Assembly (NCBI GenBank): GCA_036495485.1
Contig: DASXMU010000193.1
Location: 1 to 64,000, forward strand
DNA from: PALSA-505 sp036495485
GTDB taxonomy: Bacteria; Actinomycetota; Actinomycetes; Streptosporangiales; Streptosporangiaceae
DNA length: 64,000 nt
Direction: 5' to 3'
Each line of letters opens with the position of its first letter. The stretch's first letter is position 1. The translations under genes and the position numbers were made by a program. Positions 15,225 to 23,623 of this stretch are shown one piece after another. The notes below the pieces were generated by a model, which searched no databases, was not told the DNA's origin, and saw only the letters and a list, made by a program, of their open reading frames with translations.

Positions 15225-15958
15225 GCGGGTGACGGGGCCGCGTCCGGGGTGGTCAGCGTCGTGCCCGCCGGGTGGCCGCGGCGTGGCCCGTCGGCGATGA
15301 TCCAGGCCTGCTGACGGCCGTGCACCTGCCAGCTGCGCCCGGTTCCTGACAGGTCCACGATGGCGGTGTCCTCGTCGATGCCGATCACCGTGGTGCCCGC
15401 GGGCGGGTGCAGCAGCGCCCGGGTGAGCAGGTCGGGCACCCAGCCCAGCATCCGGTCGAAGTGCGGCAGCACGCGCAGGTGCGGCACGACGCCGAGGCCG
15501 GGATCCGGATCGCGGCGCAGCGCACGCATCGCCGGGACCCAGCTGGTCAGCGCCATCGCCCCGGCCGAGCAGCCGGCCAGCGACGCACCCGACCGCCAGG
15601 CGGCGAGCACCGCTTCCCACAGCCGGGTTCCGCGCAGGGTCTGCGCCAGGTACATGGGGCTGCCGCCGGACAGGTAGACCAGCCCAGCCCCCTCGACCAG
15701 GGCGGCCAGCTCAGGTGAGCCGGCCTCGTCGCGGTCCCGGGCGACGACCGGCACCTGCTGCACGCCCAGCCGGTCCGCCTGGGCCGCGCCAAGGTCCAGC
15801 CAGCGGCGCAGGCTCTGTTCACCCTCGGGCGCGGCGGCCGTGGGAATCTGGACGTAGCGGGGCGCGCGACCGCGCAGCAGCAGGCCTTCCACGCTGGTCA
15901 TGACGGGCAGGTACTCTCCGCTGCCCACCAGGGCCAGCGGCCCGGGCACAGACGGCAT
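15200..15958 (-). CDS. Cyanophycinase/peptidase-S51-like protein
   Basis: A 252-residue type 1 glutamine-amidotransferase-like protein of the S51 family: LALVGSGEYLPVM at the start, LVYLSGGSPMYLAQTL, the nucleophile elbow GCSAGAM with Ser near 130, then PHFDRML and GIDEDTAIV. Cyanophycinases cleave beta-Asp-Arg dipeptides from cyanophycin, and many homologues are generic Ser peptidases. No cyanophycin synthetase is visible here, so the natural substrate is open. It is the second S51-like protein in 8 kb (the other is at 8504-9760), but it keeps the canonical nucleophile motif. Confidence 0.8.
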   Translation of the reverse strand: MPSVPGPLALVGSGEYLPVMTSVEGLLLRGRAPRYVQIPTAAAPEGEQSLRRWLDLGAAQADRLGVQQVPVVARDRDEAGSPELAALVEGAGLVYLSGGSPMYLAQTLRGTRLWEAVLAAWRSGASLAGCSAGAMALTSWVPAMRALRRDPDPGLGVVPHLRVLPHFDRMLGWVPDLLTRALLHPPAGTTVIGIDEDTAIVDLSGTGRSWQVHGRQQAWIIADGPRRGHPAGTTLTTPDAAPSPAQVPDGQG

Positions 15959-16012
15959 CCGACCATCATGCCAGGCGGTCAGGGTTCCCCGCGCTGGGGT
16001 TCCCGCCTCCTC

Positions 16013-17017
16013 TCAGTGGCCGCGGACGGCGCGGAGGGACTCGCGGAGGGAGCCCATGGTGGCCAGGACGGCGGAGGGCTCGTAGCCGCAGTGGGCCATG
16101 CAGTTCGAGCAGCGCGGGTCCTTGCCGCGGCCATAGGCGTCCCAGTCGGTGGTCTCGATCAGCTCCTTGTAGGTCTTCACGTAGCCGTCGGCCATCAGGT
16201 AGCACGGCTTCTGCCAGCCGAGCAGCGAGTAGGACGGGATGCCCCACGCGGTGCAGCCGAAGTCGGTCTTGCCCTCCAGGAAGTCGAGGAACAGCGGCGA
16301 GTGGTTCAGCCGCCACCGCTTCCTGTTGCCGCCGCCGAACGCTTTCCTGAACAGTTCCCTGGTCTCGGTCACGCCGAGGAAGTGATCCTGGTCCGGCGCC
16401 CGGTCGTAGGCATAGGCCGGCGAGATCTGCATCTGGTCGATGGCGAGGTCGTCGTTGAGGTAGTTGAGCACGTCGATGACGGCCTGCGGAGAGTCGTTGG
16501 TGAAGAACGTGGTGTTCGTGTTGACCGTGAACCCCCGGCTCTTGGCCTCCTTGATCGCCGCGACCGCCTCATCGAACACGCCCTCCTTGCAGACCGACTC
16601 GTCGTGCCGCTCGCGCAGCCCGTCGATGTGCACCACCCAGGCGAAGTAGGGGGACGGCTTGAACTTGTCCAGCTTCTTGGGCATGAGCAGCGCGTTCGTG
16701 CACAGGAAGACGAACTTCTTCTTGGCGATGAGCTGGCGGACGATCTCGTCGATCTGCGGGTGCATGAGCGGCTCGCCGCCGGCGATGGACACCATCGGCG
16801 CGCCCGACTCCTCGATCGCGGCGATGGCCTGCTCGACCGGCATGCGCTGCTTCAGGAGCGTATGCGGCTGCTGGATCTTGCCGCAGCCCGCGCACTTCAG
16901 GTTGCAGGCGAACAGCGGCTCGAGCTCGACGAGCAGCGGGAACTTGGTATTGCGGGTCAGCTTCTGGCGTATCAGGTAAGAGCCGATCCGCAGACTCTGG
17001 CGCAACGGCATGCTCAT
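16013..17017 (-). CDS. hpnH: Adenosyl-hopene transferase HpnH (radical SAM)
   Basis: HpnH adds the 5'-deoxyadenosyl radical to diploptene to form adenosylhopane, the first step of C35 hopanoid side-chain assembly. This 334-residue copy has the radical SAM cluster motif Cys38-x3-Cys42-x2-Cys45 in ACNLKCAGCGKI, then GGEPLMHPQI near 83 and the downstream SPAYAYDRAPDQDHFLG stretch characteristic of HpnH. A C-terminal Cys set (GCTAWGIPSYSLLGWQKPCY and CSNCMAHCGYEPSA) follows. AGGAGG lies 9 nt before the ATG. It is the last gene of the hopanoid operon, directly after the hpnG-ispH fusion. Confidence 0.93.
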   Translation of the reverse strand: MSMPLRQSLRIGSYLIRQKLTRNTKFPLLVELEPLFACNLKCAGCGKIQQPHTLLKQRMPVEQAIAAIEESGAPMVSIAGGEPLMHPQIDEIVRQLIAKKKFVFLCTNALLMPKKLDKFKPSPYFAWVVHIDGLRERHDESVCKEGVFDEAVAAIKEAKSRGFTVNTNTTFFTNDSPQAVIDVLNYLNDDLAIDQMQISPAYAYDRAPDQDHFLGVTETRELFRKAFGGGNRKRWRLNHSPLFLDFLEGKTDFGCTAWGIPSYSLLGWQKPCYLMADGYVKTYKELIETTDWDAYGRGKDPRCSNCMAHCGYEPSAVLATMGSLRESLRAVRGH

Positions 17018-17094
17018 TAGTCCCGTACCTCCTCAGGAGGGCTCTGGTTTCCCCGGTTAATTTCCCGGCGCGCGGATTTAGTCACGGTGCTTGT

Positions 17095-18654
17095 TCAGTC
17101 GTGCCTGACCTCTCGGGGCAGGCCGAACCGGATCGATTCGGTGGTGATCACACGTTCGCTGGTCCGCACGGGCCCGAGCCCGCGCAGCGCGTCGATGATC
17201 TCCTCGACCACCACGGGCGGCGCCGAGGCGCCCGCGGTCAGCCCGATGGTGGACACGCCCTCTAGCCAGCTGAGCTGGATGTCCTCCGGGCCGTCGATCA
17301 GGTGGGCAGGCGTGCCTGCCCGCTCGGCGCGCTCGACAAGCCGCACCGAGTTGGACGAGTTGGCCGAACCGGCCACCAGCACCAGGCCGGCCTGCGCCGC
17401 CACCGCACGGATGGCGTTCTGCCGGTTGGTGGTCGCGTAGCAGATGTCGTCGCTGCGCGGGCCGCGGGCGCCGGGGAACCTGCTGGTGATGGCCTCGGCG
17501 AGCCCGCTGGCCTCGTCGGTGGCCAGCGTGGTCTGCATCAGGTAGGCGATCTTGTCCTGCTGTGGCGGGATCAGCTTCGCCACATCATCCTCGGTCTCGA
17601 TGAGCACGGTGGACTGCGGCACCTCGCCGAGCGTGCCCTCGACCTCCTCGTGCCCCGCGTGCCCGATCAGCGCGACCAGGTACCCGTCGTTCGCGAACCG
17701 CCGGACCTCCGCGTGCACTTTGGAGACCAGCGGGCAGGTCGCGTCCACGGTGGCCAGCCCACGGTCCGCCGCCTCCTGCCGCACCGCCGGCGCGACGCCG
17801 TGCGCGGAGAACACCACGGTCGCCCCAGCCGGCACCTCGTCGAGCTCGTCGACGAAAATGGCGCCGCGCTGCTCCAGGTCGCTGACCACCCGGGTGTTGT
17901 GCACGATCTGCTTGCGCACGTAGACCGGGGGTCCCTGCCGGTCGAGCACCCGCTCGACAACCTCGATGGCCCGCTCCACACCCGCGCAGAACGACCGCGG
18001 CCCGGCCAGCAGCACCTGCCGCTCCCCGGTCGCCGCCGCCCAGCGCTCCAGCACCGCCCCGGCCTCGCGCAGCGACCGCAGCGCGGCCAGCCCACCGGTC
18101 ACGGTCCGGGGGTGCAGCAGCGTCCGGCCAGGGATGTCCGAGATCGCCCTGATCACAACGATCGGCTTTCCATCAGCCGCCGCCGCGAGCTGCGCGGACT
18201 CCATGTCGGCCGCCAGCGCGCCGCCAGCCGCGAGCCGCTCCCGGTCCGCACCGCTGACCAGGTGGTCAACGCTGACGATCCGCCCGGTCCGCACCCGCAG
18301 CCCGGCCCGCCGCAGTTCCCCGGCAAGCAACGGCGCCGACGCACAGCGCACCCCGCTGTCCGCGCCGTCGGTGACGATCTCGGTGCCGACGACGATGTCC
18401 CCCGGCCGCAGGCTCGGGTCCAGCCCGGCGCCCACTCCGGCGATGATTATTTTCCCAAAGAAATTTCCGGACGCTGCCCCAGCGAACCTCTCGGCAGCAC
18501 GGCGGGCCCGGCTGGGCCCATAACCGGTGCGCATGACCTGGCCGCCGTCACCGCCAGCCCGGCGCATCCCACGCCGCAGCGCCCGCGCCTCAACCCCCAG
18601 CGGCGCACACACCAGCAACGGCCCCAGCCCACCATCGGCCACCTGGCTACTCAC
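17095..18654 (-). CDS. Fused hopanoid phosphorylase/nucleosidase HpnG and IspH reductase
   Basis: A 519-residue bifunctional protein. Residues 1-213 form a nucleoside phosphorylase-like domain (IIAGVGAGLDPSLRPGDIVV; catalytic-type Asp150 in AADMES), matching HpnG, which removes adenine from adenosylhopane. Residues 214-519 are a complete IspH (HMBPP reductase), with the three 4Fe-4S cysteines at 223 (RSFCAGV), 307 (DATCPLVSK) and 405 (DICYATTNRQ). IspH makes IPP and DMAPP in the MEP pathway, so the fusion links isoprenoid supply to hopanoid tailoring. GTG start with GAGGGGG upstream. Both domains appear intact. The covalent fusion is the unusual point; the functions are well supported. Confidence 0.9.
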   Translation of the reverse strand: MSSQVADGGLGPLLVCAPLGVEARALRRGMRRAGGDGGQVMRTGYGPSRARRAAERFAGAASGNFFGKIIIAGVGAGLDPSLRPGDIVVGTEIVTDGADSGVRCASAPLLAGELRRAGLRVRTGRIVSVDHLVSGADRERLAAGGALAADMESAQLAAAADGKPIVVIRAISDIPGRTLLHPRTVTGGLAALRSLREAGAVLERWAAATGERQVLLAGPRSFCAGVERAIEVVERVLDRQGPPVYVRKQIVHNTRVVSDLEQRGAIFVDELDEVPAGATVVFSAHGVAPAVRQEAADRGLATVDATCPLVSKVHAEVRRFANDGYLVALIGHAGHEEVEGTLGEVPQSTVLIETEDDVAKLIPPQQDKIAYLMQTTLATDEASGLAEAITSRFPGARGPRSDDICYATTNRQNAIRAVAAQAGLVLVAGSANSSNSVRLVERAERAGTPAHLIDGPEDIQLSWLEGVSTIGLTAGASAPPVVVEEIIDALRGLGPVRTSERVITTESIRFGLPREVRHD

Positions 18655-18677
18655 GCGCCCCCCTCACCCAAAGGCGG

Positions 18678-18735
18678 ATGTCCTCGTTGTAGCAACGTCG
18701 ACCAAAGAGTGTCGACGTTGCCACAACGACCACAT
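18678..18735. repeat. 58-bp near-perfect palindrome, copy 2
   Basis: Same element as 2198-2255, in inverse loop orientation: 25-nt arms (22 of 25 paired), with GCAACGTCGAC ... GTCGACGTTGC around the loop CAAAGAGT. It fills most of the 96-bp gap between shc and the hpnG-ispH fusion, inside an operon. Confidence 0.85.
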
Positions 18736-18750
18736 TCACCACCTGGCCCG

Positions 18751-20814
18751 TCATGCCGCACCCTCCACGGCCCGCAGGTAGCGGCCGATGGCGCTGATCG
18801 GGAAGACCAGCCGGTAGAGGTGGTAGTTGATGTAGAAGTCGCCGGGGAAGCCGGTGCCGGTGTACTGAGGCTCGTCCCAGGTTCCGTCGGCTCGCTGGCT
18901 GGCCGCCAGCCAGCTAACCCCGCGCTCGATGGCCGGGCTCTCCGCCGCCAGGGGGCCCTCGGCCGCGAGCAGGGCGAGCAGCGCCCAGGCGGTCTGCGAA
19001 GCGGTGGACTCGCCCTGCCCGGCCAGCGCCGGGTCGTCGTAGGACCGCAGATCCTCACCCCAGCCGCCGTCGGCGTTCTGGTGACCCTCCAGCCACGCCA
19101 CGGCCCGCCGGATGCACGGCTTGCCCGGCTTCACCCCGGCGTCGATCAGCGCCGGCACCACGGCCCCGGTGCCGTAGACGTAGTTGGCGCCCCACCGCCC
19201 GAACCAGGACCCGTCCGCCTCCTGCGCCTTCAGCAGCCAGGTGACCCCACGGCGAACCGGCTGCGACCCGGCCAGTCCCTCGTGCGCAAACGCCTCCACG
19301 ATGTGCGCCGTCACGTCCGCCGTCGGCGGGTCGATCACCGCACCGAAGTCGCAGAACGGCAGCTTGGTCACCAGTTGCCGGTCATTGTCGGCGTCGAACG
19401 CCCCCCAGCCCCCGTCCTTCGACTGCATCCCGGCCAGCCAGTGCACGGCCCGGCCGATGGCGTCCTGCGCCCGCTGCGGCGTCGGCCCGCCCACCGGCCA
19501 GCGCTTGCGCAGCCCAAGCAGCACCTCGGCCGTATCGTCGGTATCGGGGTACCCGTCGTTATCGAACTCGAAGGCCCACCCGCCAGCCTCGGTCCCCGGC
19601 CGTTTCACCTGCCAGTCCCCCGGCCCCGGCACCTCCTCATCCAGCACCCAGGCCGCCGCCCGCGCCATCGCCGGATCGTCACCCGCAACCCCCGCATCCC
19701 CCAGCGCAACCATCGCCAGCACGGTGTCCCACACCGGCGACTGGCAGGCCTCCAGCCGCCGGGTCGGCCCCTCCGGCGAGTCCTCGATGATCGTGAACCG
19801 CTTGAGCCCCTCCAGCCCGCGAGCCATCACCGGGTGATCCAGCCGGTACCCCAGCAGGTTCAGCGCGATCAGCGAGTACACCCAGGGCGGCTGAATCCCA
19901 CCCCAGCAGCCATCCCGCTCCTGCCGGGCAATCGCCCATTCCGCACACCGCCGCAGCGCCGCCCGCCTGACGGCTGCCGCAGCCCCCCTCCCCCAGCGCC
20001 CCATAGCACTATCGGTGCTATGGCCGAGCGTGGCGGCGATGGTCGGGCGAGGGCCGTTCGGCAGCGCCGGCCGGCCATCGACCGAGCGTCGGCGCCCCGC
20101 CCCCAGCACCCTTTTCTCATAGACACGCAGTGCCTTGTCCACCCCGTTGAAGAAGACCGACCAGGGATCCCGGTCCTTGCCAGCCGGCGTCACCCCGGTC
20201 TTCAGCTCGTCCAGCGAGAACGGCAGCGGCCGGGACGGCTTCAGCGCCCCCACGATCGCCAGCGGCACGATCGTCTGCCGCGCCCAGTACCCCCAGTCGT
20301 AGACATTCAGCGGGAACCAGGCCGGGAGGTAGATCAGCTCCGGCGGGATCACCGGCAGCGTGTCCCAGGACCACTGCCCGAGCAGCGCCAGCCAGATCCG
20401 GGTGAACACCCGGGACGCCCCGATCCCGCCGCGCTCTACGATCCAGTGGGCCGCCGTCGTCATGTGCGGCAGCTCCGGGGTGTCCCCGGCCAGCCGCAGC
20501 GCTACGTAGGACTCGATCGTGGTGGACAGGTCGCCTGGCCCGCCGTAGAAGTTGGCCCAGGTGCCGTCGTCACGCTGCTTGGACCGGATCCAGCGGGCCG
20601 CCGCCGCGCTCTCGGCCTCGGTCCTGATGCCGAGGAACTGGCGCAGCATCAGGTCTTCGGCGTCCATGGTGACGTTGGTCTCGAGCTCACCTTGCCACCA
20701 GCCCGCCTCGTGCTGGAGCCCGATCAGGTGATCGCGCGCACGATTGAGCGTCAGCCGGGCGGCCTCGGGGGTGCCAGCAGCTCCGGCCTGCGGCCCAGAA
20801 TGCGTCAGCGTCAT
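18751..20814 (-). CDS. shc: Squalene-hopene cyclase
   Basis: Cyclises squalene to hopene/hopanol at the membrane. The 687-residue protein carries the acid motif DTDD at 424-427 (in GYPDTDDTAEVL) and many QW-type repeats (for example DGGWGAFDADND, DGSWFGRWGANYVYG, NADGGWGEDL, ADGTWDEPQYTGTGFPGDFY). A segment of about 45 residues (237-282, GAGRRRSVDGRPALPNGPRP onward) interrupts the usual VYEKR...LRRLAL region. At DNA level it holds a perfect 9-bp-stem palindrome at 20001-20023, so it looks like a later insertion. The ATG at 20814 follows the polyprenyl synthase stop by 8 nt. Confidence 0.93.
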   Translation of the reverse strand: MTLTHSGPQAGAAGTPEAARLTLNRARDHLIGLQHEAGWWQGELETNVTMDAEDLMLRQFLGIRTEAESAAAARWIRSKQRDDGTWANFYGGPGDLSTTIESYVALRLAGDTPELPHMTTAAHWIVERGGIGASRVFTRIWLALLGQWSWDTLPVIPPELIYLPAWFPLNVYDWGYWARQTIVPLAIVGALKPSRPLPFSLDELKTGVTPAGKDRDPWSVFFNGVDKALRVYEKRVLGAGRRRSVDGRPALPNGPRPTIAATLGHSTDSAMGRWGRGAAAAVRRAALRRCAEWAIARQERDGCWGGIQPPWVYSLIALNLLGYRLDHPVMARGLEGLKRFTIIEDSPEGPTRRLEACQSPVWDTVLAMVALGDAGVAGDDPAMARAAAWVLDEEVPGPGDWQVKRPGTEAGGWAFEFDNDGYPDTDDTAEVLLGLRKRWPVGGPTPQRAQDAIGRAVHWLAGMQSKDGGWGAFDADNDRQLVTKLPFCDFGAVIDPPTADVTAHIVEAFAHEGLAGSQPVRRGVTWLLKAQEADGSWFGRWGANYVYGTGAVVPALIDAGVKPGKPCIRRAVAWLEGHQNADGGWGEDLRSYDDPALAGQGESTASQTAWALLALLAAEGPLAAESPAIERGVSWLAASQRADGTWDEPQYTGTGFPGDFYINYHLYRLVFPISAIGRYLRAVEGAA

Positions 20815-20822
20815 CCGGTCTC

Positions 20823-21836
20823 TCAGCTCTGCCTGGTAGTGATGAACTGGGCGATTGCGGAGAACTCCGCCCTGACGCTGGCTGGCATGTCGGTCTCGGC
20901 CAGGCAGCGCTCCGCCTCGGCGAGCTGGCTGTCCGCCTCCGTCTCGGTCCACCGCTTGCCACCGGACTCCTCGACCAGCCGGGCGGCGCGGATCAGGTCC
21001 TGTTCGGTCAGCGGTTGTGGCTGGGCGAGCAGGACGCGCAGCTCCTCGCCCTGGGCCAGGCCGCTGTTCAGCGCCGCTACGACGGGGAGCGACTTCTTCC
21101 TGGCCCGCAGGTCGGCCCGGACCGGCTTGCCGGTGATCTCCGGTGCCCCCCAGATGCCGAGCAGGTCGTCGGTGAGCTGGAAGGCCAGGCCGACGTGCGC
21201 GCCGAACCCGGCCAGGCCCATGGCCAGCGCGGGCGGCGCGCCCAGGTGCACGGCGCCGATGCTGCACGCACAGGCCATCAGCGCGGCGGTCTTGTCGCCG
21301 GCCATCGTCATGCACTCGCTGAGCGTGACATCGTCGCGCTTCTCGAACGCCAGGTCCGACCCCTGGCCGGCGATCAGCCGCAGCACGGCGGCGTTGACGC
21401 AGCGGGCGGCCCAGCTGCCCTGGGCGCCGCTGTCCTCGAGCAGGATGTCCTGGGCCAGCGCGAGCAGGGCGTCGCCGGCCAGGATGGCCGGGCCGATCCC
21501 GTAGACCTTCCAGGCCGTCGGCCGGTGCCTGCGCTCGACGTCGCCGTCCATGATGTCGTCGTGCAGCAGCGAGAAGTTGTGCACGAGCTCGACCGCGACC
21601 GCGGCCGGGACGCCACGCTTCGGCTCGGCGCCGGTGGCCCTGGCGGACAGCAGCGCGAGCGCGGGCCGCAGCGTCTTGCCACCCGATCCGGTCGGCCGCC
21701 CCTCGGCGTCGGTCAGGCCCAGGTGGTAGGCGGCTACCGCCCGCACCTCGGGGGTCAGCCGGTCGACCGAGGCGGCGAGCGCGGGCCCGACGAGATCCCG
21801 GGCGATCGCCACGCCCTCGGGCATCACGGCGGTCAT
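20823..21836 (-). CDS. Trans-isoprenyl diphosphate synthase (FPP/GGPP synthase family)
   Basis: A 337-residue all-helical prenyl synthase condensing IPP with allylic diphosphates. The first Asp-rich motif is LLHDDIMDGD (DDIMD 93-97) and the second QLTDDLLG (Asp223/224). GGKTLRPAL near 52-60 and a KTAAL motif near 182 bind diphosphate. Within the hopanoid operon it most likely supplies FPP for squalene synthesis, although sequence alone cannot exclude GGPP. Its ATG overlaps the hpnE stop region (ATGA at 21833-21836). Confidence 0.88.
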   Translation of the reverse strand: MTAVMPEGVAIARDLVGPALAASVDRLTPEVRAVAAYHLGLTDAEGRPTGSGGKTLRPALALLSARATGAEPKRGVPAAVAVELVHNFSLLHDDIMDGDVERRHRPTAWKVYGIGPAILAGDALLALAQDILLEDSGAQGSWAARCVNAAVLRLIAGQGSDLAFEKRDDVTLSECMTMAGDKTAALMACACSIGAVHLGAPPALAMGLAGFGAHVGLAFQLTDDLLGIWGAPEITGKPVRADLRARKKSLPVVAALNSGLAQGEELRVLLAQPQPLTEQDLIRAARLVEESGGKRWTETEADSQLAEAERCLAETDMPASVRAEFSAIAQFITTRQS

Positions 21837-23623
21837 GCGTCCGCCCCGAACACTCCCGCTGGGTGTGACACCGCGGTCATCCGTGCGGTCGCGCCCAGTG
21901 ACCGGCGCAACTCGCGTGCCGCATTAAGTCCGCTTCGCACAGCACCCTCCATCGTGTCTGGCCATCCTGTGTCGGTCCACGCCCCGGCGAGAGCCAGGCC
22001 GGGCAGGCCGGTGGCGGCGGGGGGCCGCAACCGCTCACAGCCGGGCTCCTGCCGGAACGTAGCGCGTCGTTCCCTGGTGACAAAGAAGTCGGTGACCCGT
22101 GCGACGGCGGCCGCGGGGAACAGTTCGCCGAGCGCGGGCACGAAGATCTCACGCAGCTTCGCGGCCGGGAGGTCCACCATCTCGTCGGCGGCGGAAACCG
22201 AGACCGCGATGTACTGACCGGCCACCCCGGCGTGGTCGCGGGCCAGCCCGGACTGCGCGGTCCGGTCGAACACCCACTGCACGGGTGAGTCTACGGCCGC
22301 GACGAACGGCGGGCTCATCACCTTCCGGTCGTAGACCACGTGCACGTTGAGGATCGGGGACGAACCGAGATCCCGCCACGAGCCGGCGGCCTTGGCCGCA
22401 GCCGAGGCGGCCGGCGGGATCAGCCGGGCAGCCTGCTCCGGCGGGACGGCGATGATCACACCGTCGGCCTCGATCACCCCGCTGGTCAGGGCACCGTGAG
22501 CCGCGCCGTTGGCAGTACCTTTTTGGCCGGGATTCCGCCCTGCGGCACCGTTCAGGGCCGTCAGCGCGCCGTTCCCGTCCGGCAGCGCCGGGTCGGCGTG
22601 CCGGCCCAGGCGGACGATGAACCGGCCACCCCGCCCGGCTGGCGCGGCAGCGCTGGTCTCGCTGGGCACCGTGCTGAACCCACCACCCGTCCCGGATGGC
22701 TCGCTGCCAGCGACCGGGTCGCTGGGCACTGTGCTGAACCCACTCCCCCGCCCGGATGGCTCGCCGCCAGCGACCGGGTCGCTGGGTGCCGTGCTGAACC
22801 CACCACCCCGCCCGGATGGCTCGCGGCCAGCGACCGGGTCCGCCCGGTCAATTTCTTTTTCAAAAAATGAAAAATCGGGGCCGCGGTATTCGTATTCATA
22901 TTCAACGGCGGCGACCTTGGCGTTCAGCCGGACGTCCGCGCCCTGGCGGCGCAGCAGGTCCATGGCCGCCTGGCCGTGCAGGTCACCGAGCGGCACCGCG
23001 GGCACCCCGATGTCGGCCGCGTCCCGCTTGCCGAGCAGCGCGGTCTTCACCACGGTCGCGGCCAGCGCGAGGTTCGCGTCGTCCCCGGCGACGTTGAGCG
23101 AGGACACGGTGAACAGGTCCCACAGCGCGCGGCGGGCGCGCTCGCTCTGGCCCCTGGCGGCCAGCCAGTCGCCGAGCTTGAGCTGGTCGACGGCGGGGCT
23201 GGCCGGGTCGAGGCGCTTCATCGCGAGCGCGGCGCGGCCGACCATCAGCCGCTCGGGGAGGGACAGCAGCGGGTAGGCGGCGAGCGCCGCTCCCATGTGC
23301 AGCGGGCCGGGCAGCGAGTTGCGGCGCAGCCGTGCCTGCCGGGCTTGCGGACCGGGCCTGAGCACGGTGACGTCGAACCTGTCCTGGAGCATGACCGAGC
23401 TGGTCATGCCGAGCCTGCCGAGCAGCCCGCGATAGGCGGTGCAGCAGCGGAGGAAGACGTGCTGGCCGTTGTCGACCACCAGCCCGTCGCGGCTGAACGA
23501 GCAGGTCGCACCGCCCAGCCGTGGCCTGGCCTCCAGAAGTGTGACCTCGGCGCCCACCTCACGCAAGGCGATCGCCGCGCTGATCCCGGCCAGCCCGCCG
23601 CCGATGACGACCACGCGGCTCAT
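21833..23623 (-). CDS. hpnE: Hydroxysqualene dehydroxylase HpnE
   Basis: FAD-dependent amine-oxidase-fold enzyme that converts hydroxysqualene to squalene. The N-terminus VVVIGGGLAGISAAIALRE is the dinucleotide-binding motif, followed by EARPRLGGATCSF and DNGQHVFLRCC, diagnostic of HpnE. The C-terminal FAD segment GLALAGAWTDTGWPDTMEGA is intact. At 596 residues it is about 130 longer than usual because a low-complexity block lies between residues 255 and 375, including three 20-residue repeats of the type DPVAGGEPSGRGSGFSTVPS. It overlaps hpnD by ATGA at 23620. Confidence 0.9.
   Translation of the reverse strand: MSRVVVIGGGLAGISAAIALREVGAEVTLLEARPRLGGATCSFSRDGLVVDNGQHVFLRCCTAYRGLLGRLGMTSSVMLQDRFDVTVLRPGPQARQARLRRNSLPGPLHMGAALAAYPLLSLPERLMVGRAALAMKRLDPASPAVDQLKLGDWLAARGQSERARRALWDLFTVSSLNVAGDDANLALAATVVKTALLGKRDAADIGVPAVPLGDLHGQAAMDLLRRQGADVRLNAKVAAVEYEYEYRGPDFSFFEKEIDRADPVAGREPSGRGGGFSTAPSDPVAGGEPSGRGSGFSTVPSDPVAGSEPSGTGGGFSTVPSETSAAAPAGRGGRFIVRLGRHADPALPDGNGALTALNGAAGRNPGQKGTANGAAHGALTSGVIEADGVIIAVPPEQAARLIPPAASAAAKAAGSWRDLGSSPILNVHVVYDRKVMSPPFVAAVDSPVQWVFDRTAQSGLARDHAGVAGQYIAVSVSAADEMVDLPAAKLREIFVPALGELFPAAAVARVTDFFVTRERRATFRQEPGCERLRPPAATGLPGLALAGAWTDTGWPDTMEGAVRSGLNAARELRRSLGATARMTAVSHPAGVFGADA
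22661..22840. repeat. 60-bp tandem repeat (about 3 copies) inside hpnE
   Basis: Units on 22681-22740, 22741-22800 and 22801-22840 (partial), plus a partial leading copy, repeat with a strict 60-bp period and few substitutions, e.g. GCCCGGATGGCTCGC and CAGCGACCGGGTCGCTGGG. They encode the 20-residue repeats of the HpnE insert. An AT-rich palindromic patch (22850-22875) adjoins them. Confidence 0.9.

Noticed and set aside
17302..21504. 1400-codon plus-strand open frame across the hopanoid genes
   Set aside because: Entirely antisense to three clearly recognised enzymes; Arg/Pro/His-rich composition without domains.
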